Shown here: piece after piece, positions 31,145-42,034 of the stretch | How the letters are laid out: the number at the start of each line of letters is the position of its first letter | How positions within the stretch are numbered: position 1 is the stretch's first letter | Assembly (NCBI GenBank): GCA_905221605.1 | Contig: CAJNDS010002815.1 | Coordinates: 159,501-223,500 of the forward strand | DNA length: 64,000 nucleotides | Reading direction: 5' to 3' | Origin: Symbiodinium natans | Lineage: Eukaryota > Sar > Dinophyceae > Suessiales > Symbiodiniaceae | Program-made: the position numbers and the translations under genes | Notes under the pieces: model-generated | Told to the model about the DNA's origin: nothing | The model's database searches: none | Seen by the model: only the letters and a program-made list of their open reading frames with translations

Positions 31145-31201
31145 GACTGCCGCCGGGCTGGTGAACATGCAGCAATTTGAGCAAGCGCTGACGCCGGGCC
31201 G
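31145..31201 (+). CDS. Probable TPR-like exon
   Basis: After TTTCATGCAG the frame reads TAAGLVNMQQFEQALTPG. The A-x-x-x-x-x-x-x-F-E-Q-A-L pattern suits a TPR-like helix. TPR-type repeats follow the helicase in TRANK1. The right end is uncertain. Confidence 0.5.
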
Positions 31202-31233
31202 GTCAGCCCGAGATGAACCCTAAATTCTAAACC

Positions 31234-31265
<32 letters not shown>

Positions 31266-32036
31266 AAACCCTAAACCCTAAGCCCTGAACCCTGAGCCCA
31301 AACCTTAAGCCCCAAACCCTAAGCACTAAACTCTCAGGGCTACCATGTGAAGCAGCCTAAAAGCCCTCAAGCCTAGACCCTAATGGCCTCAAAAACAACC
31401 CTGAAGCCCTCTCAGCCCCAAACCCTAAACAGCCTAAACCCTAATCCCTGTAAACCCCAAAGCGTAAGCCCCCTAAACCCCCCAACCCTAAGACCCCAAA
31501 GCTTGGGATCTAGCTTTCGCATTGGGGGGGGGGGGGGGGGTAATGTAAAGTAGGACCTCGCAGGAAGGGACTCCTCCCAAGAGGGCCTGAGGCCTTCAAG
31601 TCCTTCGGTATCTACAGAAGGTTGAGTTTAGGGTTTAGGTCTTAGGGCTTAGGGTTTCGGGCTTAGGGCTTAGGGCTTAGGGCTTAGGATTATAGGGCTT
31701 AGGCCTTAGGGCTCTTAGGGCTTCGGGCTTAGGGCTCAGGGTTTACGATTCGCGCTTATCGTGGCGACTGCTGGGGTCAGTTCAGGATGTGTTATCAACG
31801 GGCCGGCAACGACGACGGCGTCAGGAAGTGCCAGGCTCGGGGTTTAGGGCTTTGGTGCTTTGTAATTAGGCTTTGGGGGTTTAGGGTTTAGGATTTAGGG
31901 TTTCGGCTTTACACGGATTTGTACAACATTTCTGAGAGCAGTTAGTAATTGCAAATGCTCCGAAACCGGCCTCATGCTCTCTTGTTCTTTCTCCTCGTTC
32001 CGAAAGCTCCTAGACATCCCTATGCGCCTGAAGCCC

Positions 32037-32162
32037 CCCTAAACCCTAAACCCTAAACCCTAAACCCTGAACCCTAAACCCTAAACCCTAAACCCTAAAC
32101 CCTAAACCCTAAACCCTAAACCCTAAACCCTAAACCCTAAACCCTAAACCCTAAACCCTAAA
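32037..32162. repeat. CCCTAAA tract
   Basis: Eighteen heptamers before the exon at 32176. Confidence 0.95.
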
Positions 32163-32175
32163 CTCCCTGCAACAG

Positions 32176-32260
32176 GCACACCTGGCCTTTGAGGAGGCCG
32201 AGGCCTTCCAGGGACCAGACGCCCAGAATCTTGGACGCTTCATACTAGGACCCGGAGTAG
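32176..32260 (+). CDS. TPR-like exon AHLAFEEAEAF
   Basis: After CTGCAACAG the frame reads AHLAFEEAEAFQGPDAQNLG then Arg-Phe-Ile-Leu-Gly-Pro-Gly, ending at GTTTAGGG. Bracketed CCCTAAA/TTTAGGG. Confidence 0.6.
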
Positions 32261-32320
32261 GTTTAGGGTTTAGGGTTTAGGGTTTAGGGTTTAGGGTTTA
32301 GGGTTTAGGGTTTAGGGTTC

Positions 32321-33051
32321 AGCATCTCAAGTCCAAGCATTCACCAGTCAAGAAATTACGCCAGAAAAAATACCCACCCGCCCAAAGAATCCCACAACAT
32401 TAAGAAAATATTTCACTTATGGAACGACCTTGCCCAGTAAAAAAATGACCTTGCCCAGTAAAAAAATGACCTTACCCAGTAAAAGAAATGACCTTGCCCA
32501 GCAAAAAATGACCTTGCCCAGTAAAAAAATGACCTTGCCCAGTAAAAAAATGACCTTGCCCAGTAAAAAATGAACTTGCCCAGAAAAAAATTACCTTGCC
32601 CAGTACAAAAATGACCTTGCCCAGTAAAAAAAGCAACCTTGCCCAATAAATAAATGACCTTGCCCAGTAATGACCTTGCCCAGTCAAAAAATGACCTTGC
32701 CCAGTAAAAAAACAACTTGCCCAGTAAAAAAGATGACCTTGCCCCGTAAAACGATGACCCGTTTGGTGTGGTAAGGTGTGGTAAGGGCAAGGGCAGTCTT
32801 AGAAGGCCATGCCGTAGACTTGATCCAGTGCCGCTAGCTAACGATGACCCTGCCCAGTAACATTTTTACTGGGCAAGGTCATTTTTTACTGGGCAAGGTC
32901 GTTTTTGTTGGACGAAACGACCTTGCTCAGTCAAAAAATGACCTTGCCCAGTAAAAAAAAGGACCTTGCCCAATAAACAAATGACCTTGCCCAGTAAAAA
33001 AATGACCTTGCCCAGTAACTCCTTAACATTTAAATTATACATGAAAGAGAG
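32321..33051. repeat. Satellite element with 19-20 bp units, copy 1
   Basis: A unique 90-bp end (from AGCATCTCAAGTCCAAGC) leads into about 25 units of the type CCTTGCCCAGTAAAAAAATG, with a small inner inversion near 32860-32930, and then a second unique end (TTAACATTTAAATTATACAT). TTTAGGG tracts abut both ends. The same element lies in opposite orientation at 50545-51058. Open frames in it on the minus strand (Phe-Tyr-Trp-Ala-Arg-Ser repeats) are shadows. Confidence 0.9.
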
Positions 33052-33500
33052 GTTTAGGGTTTAGGGTTTAGGGTTTAGGGTTTAGGGTTTAGGGTTTAGG
33101 GTTTAGGGTTTAGGGCAAAGTTTAGGGTTTTAAATGGGTTAGGGTTTTAGGGTGGGGGGTGCTGAGCTGAGGGTTTGGGCGTTTCGGGCTTCAGGTTCCG
33201 GAGTTTCGGGGTTTAGGGTGCAGGGTTTGGGGTTTGGTTGATGGTGGCCAAAGCCATATTTCTAATGTTAGGATCCCGCCCTTCTGGGTCTTATATGGGG
33301 GGATCTAGAACCCTGGACCCACCAGACATGGGTTTTCCGCCAAAAAGCCTAGGAAAGCGCAGCTCTGGCGAGTCGCTGGTCGCCGGCTTCGTGACTGTTT
33401 AGGGTTTAAGGTTTAGGGTTTAGGGTTTAGGGTGTAGGGTTTAGGGTTTAGGGTTTAGGGTTTAGGGTTTAGGGTTTAGGGTTTAGGGTTTAGGGTTTAG
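33051..33500. repeat. TTTAGGG tracts with unique spacer
   Basis: TTTAGGG at 33051-33115 and 33395-33500. The spacer has no recognised exon. Confidence 0.9.
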
Positions 33501-34009
33501 GGGGTTCTTCGGGATTGTCGGGTTTTCTTTTCTTTTGGCGGAGGCTCCGAACTTGGGCCCCGAACTCTGAAAACTAAACTCTTGAACGCCCGGGCCTAAA
33601 GTCTAGGAATTCCTAGATTCTAGGGTTTAGGGTTTAGGGTTTAGGGTTCAGGGTTTAGGGTTTGGGGTTTGGGGTTTATTTTTCAGGGTTTAGGGTTTCT
33701 GGACACTGGGAGTGCAAAGTTTCGTTCATGGGGGTTCAAGTTTGTGTTTTTGTTGTTGTTGGGCTGTTGAAGAAGTTGCTGGTGGTTTTGTAAGATTTCG
33801 GGTTTGGGGTTTTGTACTTTTGTATTTTCAAGGAAGAAACCCATTGTGTGACCAGGCGGTAGGTGGGATACTGGTGGGCTACCCAAACTGTGCCAAACCG
33901 GAAGCCCTAGACCCTAAACCCTAAACCGATGGTAGCAATTGGTGGAGCAATCACAGCAGCAAGTGCCTTAAGCCTCACAACTCCAAAGCGAATTCCCAAA
34001 CCCTGGAAG

Positions 34010-34145
34010 CCCTAAACCCTAAACCCTAAACCCTAAACCCTAAACCCTAAACCCTAAACCCTAAACCCTAAACCCTAAACCCTAAACCCTAAACCCTAAA
34101 CCCCTAACCCTAAACCCTAAACCCTAAACCCTAAACCCTAAACCT
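34010..34145. repeat. CCCTAAA tract
   Basis: About nineteen heptamers with one shortened unit. Confidence 0.95.
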
Positions 34146-34211
34146 TAAGCCTCAAACTACAAAACCCAAAACTTGGACCCTCAACCTCAAGCACCCCAAA
34201 CCCTAAAGCAG

Positions 34212-34284
34212 AAGCCTTTGATCTGCCCAGTCTGATCCTCGTACCCCGAATGCCCGGTGGATCCCAATGCGCCACTACATTAGC
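34212..34284 (+). CDS. Probable exon
   Basis: After CCTAAAGCAG the frame reads AFDLPSLILVPRMPGGSQCA then Thr-Thr-Leu before GTTTAGGG. Flanks are CCCTAAA left and TTTAGGG right. Confidence 0.45.
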
Positions 34285-34421
34285 GTTTAGGGTTTAGGGT
34301 TTAGGGTTTAGGGTTTAGGGTTTAGGGTTTAGGGTTTAGGGTTTAGGGTATCAATCGGAATCCTCGAACCCTAAACCCTGAACCCTGAACCCTGAGCCCC
34401 ATACCACCTACAGCCTGTAAG

Positions 34422-34490
34422 GTTCAAAGACGTCGAGGCTTGGAAAGAGGCTGCTGGCTGCTTCCGTCACGCAGGCAACGCATTGAAGAA
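34422..34490 (+). CDS. TPR-like exon
   Basis: After CCTGTAAG the frame reads FKDVEAWKEAAGCFRHAGNA then Leu-Lys-Asn. W-x-x-A-A-x-C-F-x-x-A-G is the common TPR pattern in TRANK1-like proteins. The right border is unclear; an in-frame TAA follows. Confidence 0.6.
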
Positions 34491-34524
34491 CTAACGTTTA
34501 GGTCTAGGGTTTGCGGTTTAGGGT

Positions 34525-34652
34525 GTACTTGGGGGCTCATGTGCTTATTACCCAATTACAACTGTGCTTTTCACCCACTTAAGAGCCCCTGAAGTGCCCT
34601 AATATGGTTATAAGTACAGTTAAGACGTACAGTTATGATTGGATAATTTAGG
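34525..34652. mobile_element. Family E element, decayed
   Basis: Begins CTTGGGGGCTCATGTGCTTA and holds TATAAGTACAGTTAAGACGT. The right terminus has decayed. Confidence 0.55.
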
Positions 34653-34734
34653 GGTGCATGGCAGTAGTGGCTTGTGGCATGCTGCATATACGCATGTATG
34701 AGGCCAAACAAGGTTTCAGTACAAGTGTTTTGCA

Positions 34735-34935
34735 CATATGTCTATATCTATATCTCTATATATATATATATCTATATCTACATCTACATCTATATCTATA
34801 TCTATATCTATATAATGTAATATTGTACATGTATATTATCTTGTATATTCGCCGGTTTTTGTTTGGTTTGTTTTGTTTTCTCTCTCTCTCTCTCTCCCTC
34901 TCTCTGTCTCTGTATCTATATGTATATGTGTATGT
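34735..34935. repeat. ATCTAT and CT microsatellites
   Basis: TATCTA/ATATAT repeats followed by a CT run and a GTATAT run. The open frame across it is low complexity. Confidence 0.95.
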
Positions 34936-35290
34936 ACGTACGGTGACGTGTGTGAGTGAGAGAGGGGAGGTAGTAGAGAGATACGAACTCCAAGCTGTTG
35001 GCCATCAAGGCTGCACCCACCCAGCCCAGGGGAGCAATCCAGAGGAAGAATGAAGATAATTAGTTTAGGGTTCAGGGTTTAGGGTTCAAAGGCAAGATTG
35101 TCCTGTTCTTGTGCCACTCGGTTAAGGGTTTCGGGTTTAGGTTTAGGACCCCCAAACCCCCGCCCACCCCAACCCCCCCAAAGCCCTAAACCCTAGACCC
35201 TAAACCCTAAACCCTAAAACCCTAAACCCTAGACTAGACCCTAAACCCTAAACCCTAAACCCCCCCTCCCGTATGGCGCTGCTCTGGAGG

Positions 35291-35347
35291 AGACTTCTTC
35301 GAAGCCGCGAAGCTCTTCCAGAAAGTGGGGAAGAACGCGGACCCCAG
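35291..35347 (+). CDS. TPR-like exon
   Basis: The frame reads GDFFEAAKLFQKVGKNADPR. F-x-x-A-A-K-L-F-x-K-V-G is TPR-like. CCCTAAA lies on the left and TTTAGGG from 35352 on the right. Confidence 0.55.
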
Positions 35348-35964
35348 GGGGTGCTTAGGGTTTAGGGTTTAGGGTTTAGGGTTTAGGGTTTAGGGTTTAG
35401 GGTTTAGGGGGTTATAGAGGGCCTATTTTTCCTTAAACCCTATAAACCCTCAACCCTAAACCTAGCTGCCCTAAGCCCCCAAAAACGCTGAGCCCTGCGT
35501 ACCAGACCTGTGTCAGGGATCTTAGGTGGGTTATCTGGGGTCGAGGGTTTGGGAACCCCTGCGGCTGTTCCTGCGGCTGCTTAGGCATATATGGCTGGCT
35601 GTCAAAATTATGACCCTTTTGGGGTACCCCCAAATATTAGGTGCCATATTGTAGTAGGGATCCAAATCATTTTGCCAACCACCCTTTTTTTTACGGGCTA
35701 TCTGATATGTAGGGGTTCTTTTGTGTGTGGGATGAAGGCTTCCTTCTAGGTTTAGGGATTCGGGTTGAGGGTTTAGGGTTTAGGGGGGTGTCTCTTTTAT
35801 CTCTTGCTCCAAGCGCTGACAGGAGGCTGCGCACTGCTATGTGGACGGAGGGCTCCGTGGCAACAATCAGATGCTTCTGGGGTTCTGGCTGCGTTAGCAC
35901 CTTAAACCCTACACCCTGCTAGCGGCTTCGGTGCAGGAAGGCCAGTGCTGACTGACGACGTGTT

Positions 35965-36060
35965 TAAACCCCAAACCCCAAACCCCAAACCCCAAACCCC
36001 AAACCCCAAACCCCAAACCCCAAACCCCAAACCCCAAACCCCAAACCCTAAACCCTAAAC
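35965..36060. repeat. CCCCAAA array
   Basis: About eleven pure CCCCAAA heptamers, then CCCTAAA. False frames of the type Gly-Phe-Gly-Val-Trp-Gly-Leu arise on the minus strand. Confidence 0.95.
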
Positions 36061-36704
36061 CCTGAACGCTGAACGCTGAACCCTGAACCCTGAACTCTAA
36101 ACCGAAGCCAGGAAAAGCAGTGAGGGAATGCACGGGGAATGAAAGCCATGCCCACCACCTCTTGCAAGACGCCACCTATGCAAGATGTTTTTTGACTATT
36201 TAGACCCACCCTTCCTGAACTCTTTTCCTAAACCCTAAAATCCTAGCAAACGGGAACCGCAAGCCCTAAACCCTAAGCCCGAAGCCCTAAGCCCTAAGCC
36301 CTAAGCCCTAAGCCCTAAGCCCTAAGCCCTCAGCCCTAAGCCCTAAACCCTAAACCCTAAACCCTAAACCCCCTGGAGCCCGGGAAGCCCCGCGGGTGAA
36401 ACGTTTAGGGGTTCTAACGGAGTGCGCCAGAAGCTTCTCAGGGTCGGATGCACAGATTAAAGGTCAAAGGAGGTCCAGCATTTGGGTGTGGGCATTCGGT
36501 TCTCTTGGGGGCTAGGGTTTTGGGGTGTTGGGGTTTTGGGGCGTAGGGGTTTGTAGGGGCTATGTAGGGGGTCGTTTTAGCGGAATAAGATTAAGGGTCC
36601 TTATACTTTAGGGTTGAGCCTTGCCTCACCCTAAATCCTAAACCCTAAACCCTAAACTCTAAACCCTAAACCCTAAACCCTCAACCCTGATCCATGCCTT
36701 GCAG

Positions 36705-36789
36705 GCTTTGGCTTCACGCTGCAGACTCCTTCATGCACAGCCTGGATGACCTCGTGTCGGCGTCCCTGTGTGTCGTCGTGGCCATGAAG
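36705..36789 (+). CDS. TPR-like exon
   Basis: After GCCTTGCAG the frame reads LWLHAADSFMHSLDDLVSAS then LCVVVAMK, ending at GTGGCC. Helical content; probably part of the TPR region. Confidence 0.55.
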
Positions 36790-37222
36790 GTGGCCTGCCT
36801 TGGCGTTTCAAAACTTAGGACCTTTGAGGTTCAGGGTTTAGGGTTTAGGGTTTAGGGTTTTTATGGATATAGGGTCTAGGAATTGGGGAAGTATGGGGTT
36901 TCAAGGGAGAGGCGGTTGCTCCAAAAGAAGGCGTGCCATTGTAGGGCTTCAGGGCTAAATCCTAAACCCTACACCCTAAACCCTAAACCCTACACCCGAA
37001 ACCCCAAACCTTAAACCCTAATGGATCTAGAGTTTGAAGCCTGTAAAGGAGAAAGAGGGCTTTTGGAGTTCTGACGAGGGTTCACATGGCCTTTCCAGCT
37101 GATCAAGGGAGGGAAGACATTGAAGAGGGTCCCAACCCTAACCCTAAACCTTAAACCCCCGAAGTCTTTTTCAGCCATCAGCAGAGCGCCCCAAACTGGA
37201 ACGCCGGAAGCCGGAAATCTTC

Positions 37223-37350
37223 CCCAAACCCCAAACCCCAAACCCCAAACCCCAAACCCCAAACCCCAAACCCCAAACCCCAAACCCCAAACCCCAAACC
37301 CCAAACCCCAAACCCCAAACCCTAAACCCTAAACCCTAAACCCTTGTCAA
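37223..37350. repeat. CCCCAAA array
   Basis: About fourteen CCCCAAA units followed by CCCTAAA. Another CCCCAAA block lies at 37715-37830. Confidence 0.95.
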
Positions 37351-37864
37351 TCCTCCCTGAACCTCAGGTCCCCAGCAGACCCTCAAACCCGAAGCCGCAA
37401 CACCCCCAAACCCTTAAGACTGTAGGGATTTCGGGCTTTTAGGGCTTAGGGTTTAGGGTTTGGGGTTTAGGGTTTAGGGTTTAGGGTTCAGTTGGCTTTC
37501 GTCACAAAGCCCTTTCAGAACTAAATGTGACTTGCATCAGCCTTGACACTGACATCCTCCGCATGCATGCAAACGCTACATCCCAGCTGCAACACCCCTA
37601 AACCCTCAACCCTGTAAGGCTTTAGGGCTTCAGGGGTCTAGGGCTTTTTCGGGTTCAAGGGTTTAAGGGTTTTAGTACCTAAACTAACCTGAACCCAAAA
37701 CCAAAACCTAAACCTAGACCCCAAACCCCAAACCCCAAACCCCAAACCCCAAACCCCAAACCCCAAACCCCAAACCCCAAACCCCAAACCCCAAACCCCA
37801 AACCCCAAACCCCAAACCCCAAACCCCAAACCCTAAACCCTAAACCCTAAACCCGAATTGGCAG

Positions 37865-37973
37865 GTTCCCACGTCCAGCACCACCGAGATCATCGAAGCC
37901 CTGGAGCAAGCTCTTCGCAGTGATGGCCTCGACTCCGCGTGGACCAGTGCTCTGGCAGAGGCCCGCCCTCAGG
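37865..37973 (+). CDS. Helical exon in TPR region
   Basis: After TTGGCAG the frame reads VPTSSTTEIIEALEQALRSD then GLDSAWTSALAEARPQ, ending at GTGTAGGG. Confidence 0.6.
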
Positions 37974-38094
37974 GTGTAGGGTTTAGGGTTTAGGGTTTAG
38001 GGTTTAGGGTTTAGGGTTTCGGGCTAGGGCTTAGGGCTTCAGGTTTCAGGTTTAGGGTTTAGGGATTAGGGTTCAGGGTCTAGGGCGGTCAAAG

Positions 38095-38143
38095 GGTCAT
38101 GGCACTGCGGCGAATCTTGGGCCTACGCCCAAAAACTGTCGAA
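38095..38143 (+). CDS. Exon MALRRILGLRPKTVE
   Basis: The frame reads VMALRRILGLRPKTVE and joins through a GC-AG intron to LTFEDIQPLANDMDAS at 38280. It probably forms the TPR-region protein together with the next two exons. Confidence 0.5.
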
Positions 38144-38279
38144 GCCCTCTTGGAGGGTCGGAGGACTTAGTAAGTAGTTCTCAAATGGAGTTATAAGTAG
38201 GATAACTCCAATTCGGGTCCCTGTAGAGTACTTGTAAGTCTACTTACTATCTACTTACTAAGTTCCCCGACCCTCCAAG
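38144..38279 (+). mobile_element. Family G introner-like intron
   Basis: Inverted termini CTTGGAGGGTCGGAGGACTT and CCCCGACCCTCCAAG, with TAGTAAGTAG and CTACTTACTA next to them. It ends CCAAG at a coding exon. No clear 4-bp duplication is left. Confidence 0.7.
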
Positions 38280-38327
38280 CTCACCTTCGAGGACATCCAG
38301 CCTCTTGCGAATGACATGGACGCTTCG
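38280..38327 (+). CDS. Exon LTFEDIQPLANDMDAS
   Basis: Open between the family G element and a following family A terminus (CTTGGTAGCCC). Phase fits both neighbours. Confidence 0.55.
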
Positions 38328-38716
38328 GCTACTTGGTAGCCCGGTGGTGCCCTTTTGCCCCCCGTTTTGGTTGGTTCAAGGTTCCTTAAGAAAGTAACCA
38401 CCCCAAGCCCTAAACCCTAAACCCTAAACCCCAAACCCCAAACCCCAAACCCCAAACCCCAAACCCCAAACCCTAAACCCTAAACCCTGAACCCTAAACC
38501 CTAAACCCCAAACCCCAAACCCTAAACCCTAAACCCTAAACCCTAAACCCTAAACCCCAAACCCTAAACCCTAAACCCTAAACCCCAAACCCCAAACCCC
38601 AAACCCTAAACCCTAAACCCTAAACCCTAAACCTTAAACCCTAAACCCTAAACCCTAAACCCTAAACCCTAAACCCTAAACCCTAAACATAGACATGTGG
38701 CTACCGGACCAGCAAG
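38328..38716 (+). mobile_element. Family A introner with a long telomere tract inside
   Basis: Starts GCTACTTGGTAGCCCGGTGG with about 75 bp of family A sequence up to AACCACCCCAAG. It then changes into about 290 bp of CCCTAAA/CCCCAAA repeats, and ends with GGCTACCGGACCAGCAAG, a decayed family A terminus, before the exon at 38717. The tract starts at the same inner point as in the copy at 1087. Confidence 0.7.
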
Positions 38717-38829
38717 GTGAAGGCCGTCCTCCGGCGCCACGGTTGGAGGGACACGCAGTTCTCCACGCCTCCAGATCGGCAGCAGCTGCTCCGCGACTTG
38801 CAGGCGAATCCTTCCCAGGCCTTCCGAGG
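38717..38829 (+). CDS. Exon VKAVLRRHGWRDTQF
   Basis: Reads VKAVLRRHGWRDTQFSTPPD then RQQLLRDLQANPSQAFR, ending at GTTGCAG. Good coding look. Confidence 0.6.
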
Positions 38830-39216
38830 GTTGCAGGGAAAAGGGGGGTTTAGGGTTTAGGGTTTAGAGTTTAGGGTTTAATTGGGGTTTAGGGCTTAGG
38901 GATTAGGGTTTAGGGTTTAGGGTTGGGGGGGGGGGGGGGGGGGGGGGGGGGTTTCAGGGTTTCAGCGGATACTATAGACTCTAAGCGATGAAGTGCACGG
39001 TTTAACACTAAGTCGCAACGGCGAAGCTTCTGGAAAGCGCGGTGTCTGCCCGTGTGCCAGCAGCAACCCCGAAGCGGTCCTAACCCCTCAACTTGAAACC
39101 CCTAAACCCCCGTAATGAAACCCTGGATTCTATCGATTCCTTTGGGGGTTTAGGGCTGAGGGTACCTACCGTAGTCCGGACTGTGCCCATCTTCGATGTC
39201 TTTCCCGGAGGCGCAG

Positions 39217-39271
39217 CAGCTTGATGCAGAGAAGGCGCTGGAGTACCTGGAGCAGACGAAGCAGTGGCCAG
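39217..39271 (+). CDS. TPR-like exon
   Basis: After AGGCGCAG the frame reads QLDAEKALEYLEQTKQWP and ends at GTAGGC. A-x-x-A-L-x-Y-L-E is TPR-like. Confidence 0.6.
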
Positions 39272-39502
39272 GTAGGCATTTGGGACATGGGGGTTTCCCT
39301 TCTTGGGGTCGCCTTAGAAGGGATGCCTACTATGTGGTGCCTATATTAGGGGTCCCCTATTTTCTTTAAACCTCCATATTTCATACATTTTTCTCTTATT
39401 GGGTTTAAGAGGATCACATTTTGGAGCGTTTTTTTTTTTTCCGAGGGTTTTGAGGGTCATCCGAGGTGGAGCGGACATCGAGCGCTCTGCCGGCTACTGC
39501 AG

Positions 39503-39758
39503 GCCTGCGGAGATCGGCAGTCGCTCTGATGCTTGCAAACAGTGAAACCGGACCCTGGGTTCAAGAGGGCAGAAGCTTAAACCTACAGACCCCAAAACCG
39601 TGGGAAGAATTGATCGCCCCGGCGTTGTTTTGAAGAGGAGGAGCCCGATCGGGTTGAAGAAAGCGCTGATGATGAGGAGTTCGTGCACCGTCCGAGCCCA
39701 GCAAAGCACCTGGGGCCTAGCTTTGACATGAATGAGTTGGATCATTTTTGTTGCTGAA
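39503..39758 (+). CDS. Possible exons, one with an acidic C-terminal frame
   Basis: After CTACTGCAG one frame reads LRRSAVALMLANSETGPWVQ. Further right (from about 39626) another reads EEEEPDRVEESADDEEFVHR and runs to a stop at 39756-39758. They could be separate exons. Weak. Confidence 0.3.
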
Positions 39759-40833
39759 CTTAGGCTGAACTTTAAGCCCTTAACTCTAGACCCAAAACCC
39801 TAAACTTTAAACCCGTCGGGGGGGCCTTGGATTGGAGGCTAAGGATCTGAGGTTCGCCAAAGGTGGAGGGGGGCTTGGTTGCCTGGAGTCATTCGCATGG
39901 TGCTAGGGTTTAGGGTTTCGGGTTTAGGGTTTGGGGTTTAGGGTTTAGGGTTTAGGCGTCTCCAGAGCGAGCCGGAGCCCTTGGGCGTAAACCCTTCAAT
40001 CCCTAAGTTGCCCAAACTTCAATCCACCCCTATCCCAAAATCCCTACAATTAACCTGAGACCCCAGAACTCCGAGCTGTTCGTATCCAGAGGAATACCCC
40101 CTAAGGTCTGTTAGTATCAGGGGGAACATCCCAACCTAAACCCTAACACCTAAACCCTAAACAGGGGTTTAGTTCGGAATCCCAAGGAATAAGAGATTCG
40201 CGGCCATCACGACGGCCGTCCTTACAGCTGGTAGCGACAACATGGAGGAGGCCTCTTCAAGCCAGGGCTAAGGGCTCATCAGATTTAAACTTTTTTTTGG
40301 GGTTAGGGCGTAGGGTTCAGGGTTTAGTAGTTTAGGGTTTAGGGCTTAGGGCTTAGGGCTTAGGAAGTTTAGGGCTTAGGAAGTTTGGGGCTTAAGACTG
40401 AGGGCTTAGGGTTCAGTTGGGTTTCCGGTTTTTCCGTGAGGCTCTTGGGAGATGATGGCATGGAGAGGGTTTGGGGTTTAGGGTTTAAGCTTAAGGGTTT
40501 AGGGGAGCCAACCCCGCACACCAGAAAGTTTGCATAGGGATATTCCTAGTATGCTCCTACGATGTTCCTGCTATGTTCCTACTATGCTCCTACTATTTTC
40601 GCGGGCTTCCCTGTTTGGGGTTTCCTTCAAAGCCCCCTAAACCCTAAACCCTGAACCCTAAACCCTAAACTCTAAACCTTAAACCCAAAAAACCCCAATA
40701 TTGTGACCCAAATCCCAACGTGAGGTCCAAGCTCCTTGGAGTGCCAGGTTGTAGGTGGCCCTTTGCTGTTTAGGGTTTAGGGTTTAGGGTTTTAGGGTTT
40801 AGGGTTTAGGGTTTAGGGTTTAGGGTTTAGGGT

Positions 40834-40920
40834 TGTCCTGCTCGATCGTCTTCTGCATGAGGTTGGAGGGCTTGTGCAGCAGAATGTGCAAAAGAGGATT
40901 GGCGAACAAGTCGCAGGGCA
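40834..40920. CDS. Possible exon, strand uncertain
   Basis: The + strand reads VLLDRLLHEVGGLVQQNVQK. The minus strand reads CDLFANPLLHILLHKPSNLM, which looks at least as protein-like. TTTAGGG lies to the left and CCCTAAA to the right, opposite to most + strand exons here. Confidence 0.35.
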
Positions 40921-40994
40921 CTAAACCCTAAACCCTGGACCCTAAACCCTAAACCCTAAACCCTAAACCCTAGTAGACCAGCAGGGCGGAGCCT

Positions 40995-41284
40995 TGCCGT
41001 TCACCATCTCAAGCTAGACCAACTTGAGCCGCTGTCAAACGAGCATGCTTTGAGCAACCGAGATGTGCTTTGGGTTTTCCGTTTGGCAAGCACCTAAACC
41101 CTAAACCCTAAGCCCTAAGCCCTAAGCTCTAAACCCCAAACCCCAAACCCTAAACCCTAAACCCTAAGCCCTAAACCCTAAGCCCTAAACCCTACATATC
41201 GAATCATTGCTGATGTGGAGGTGGCGCGGGCGTGGCAAGCCATTCAGCGTCACCAGTCGCCACTTGCCACAGCAGTTACTTGAG
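40995..41284 (+). CDS. Possible exons in TPR region
   Basis: Two open islands: RSLAVHHLKLDQLEPLSNEH (about 40995-41085) and RIIADVEVARAWQAIQRHQS (about 41207-41284), separated by CCCTAAA/CCCTAAG repeats. Helical content, borders not resolved. Confidence 0.35.
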
Positions 41285-41464
41285 ATGTACCACCCCGACA
41301 CCATAAATCCTAAACCCGAAGCCCTAAACCCTAACCCTAAATCCTAAACCACTTCTGAATTCGGGGGTGCTCGTCCCCCATGTCCGAGCGATGTTTGGCT
41401 GTTGGGTGGCTTCACTGTGCCGGCACATCAGCTGCCACCTAAACCCGAAATCCCAAACCCCAAG

Positions 41465-41580
41465 CCCCAAGCCCCAAACCCCAAACCCCAAACCCCAAAC
41501 CCCAAACCCCAAACCCCAAACCCCAAACCCCAAACCCCAAACCCCAAACCCCAAACCCTAAACCCTAAACCCTAAACCCT
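41465..41580. repeat. CCCCAAA array
   Basis: About twelve CCCCAAA units then CCCTAAA. More CCCTAAA follows at 41645-41720. Confidence 0.95.
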
Positions 41581-41920
41581 AAGCACCTTCTGCGCATGAA
41601 GCCTAGCGGCCCATCGACCTTACAAAGCCCTATACAACCTCATGAAACCCTAAACCCTAAACCCTAAACCCTAAACCCTAAACCCTAAACCCTAAACCCT
41701 AAACCCTAAACCCTAAACCCTCAAGCCCTTAACACTCAAAGCCTACAACCCTCAAAAATCCAAAAGCGTAAGCTGCCCTAACACCCCAAACCCCAAACCG
41801 CAAACCCTCAACCGACCCAAAAGAACCGTAGGAGTAACCCTGAACTCTGAACCCTAAACCCTAAACTCTGAACCCTAAACCCCAAACCCTGAATCCAAGT
41901 TCCTAAACCCTAAAACGCAG

Positions 41921-41993
41921 GAGTGGGGGCTTGCTGCGGGCAGCGGCCAATGCCACCGGCGACCGCTCCCTGCAGCGCCAGCGACTTCGTGAG
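41921..41993 (+). CDS. Helical exon, last clear one before the PARP gene
   Basis: After TAAAACGCAG the frame reads SGGLLRAAANATGDRSLQRQ then RLRE, ending at GTGGCG. Confidence 0.55.
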
Positions 41994-42034
41994 GTGGCGA
42001 GGGCTTGCAGGGCTTGCACTACTATTTGCTCAAG

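Noticed and set aside
32413-32790. Minus-strand open frame of Phe-Tyr-Trp-Ala-Arg-Ser repeats, 125 codons
   Set aside because: It is the satellite unit read through. The same peptide appears from the inverted copy at 50807-51052.
35909-36175. Open frames of Gly-Phe-Gly-Val-Trp-Gly-Leu or Pro-Lys-Pro-Gln-Thr-Pro-Asn repeats, also at 16746-16991, 37011-37332, 37638-37829, 41324-41561 and 52216-52703
   Set aside because: They are translations of CCCCAAA arrays. Three 7-bp units make 21 bp, so a stop-free unit stays open in several frames. There is no domain and no codon-like variation.
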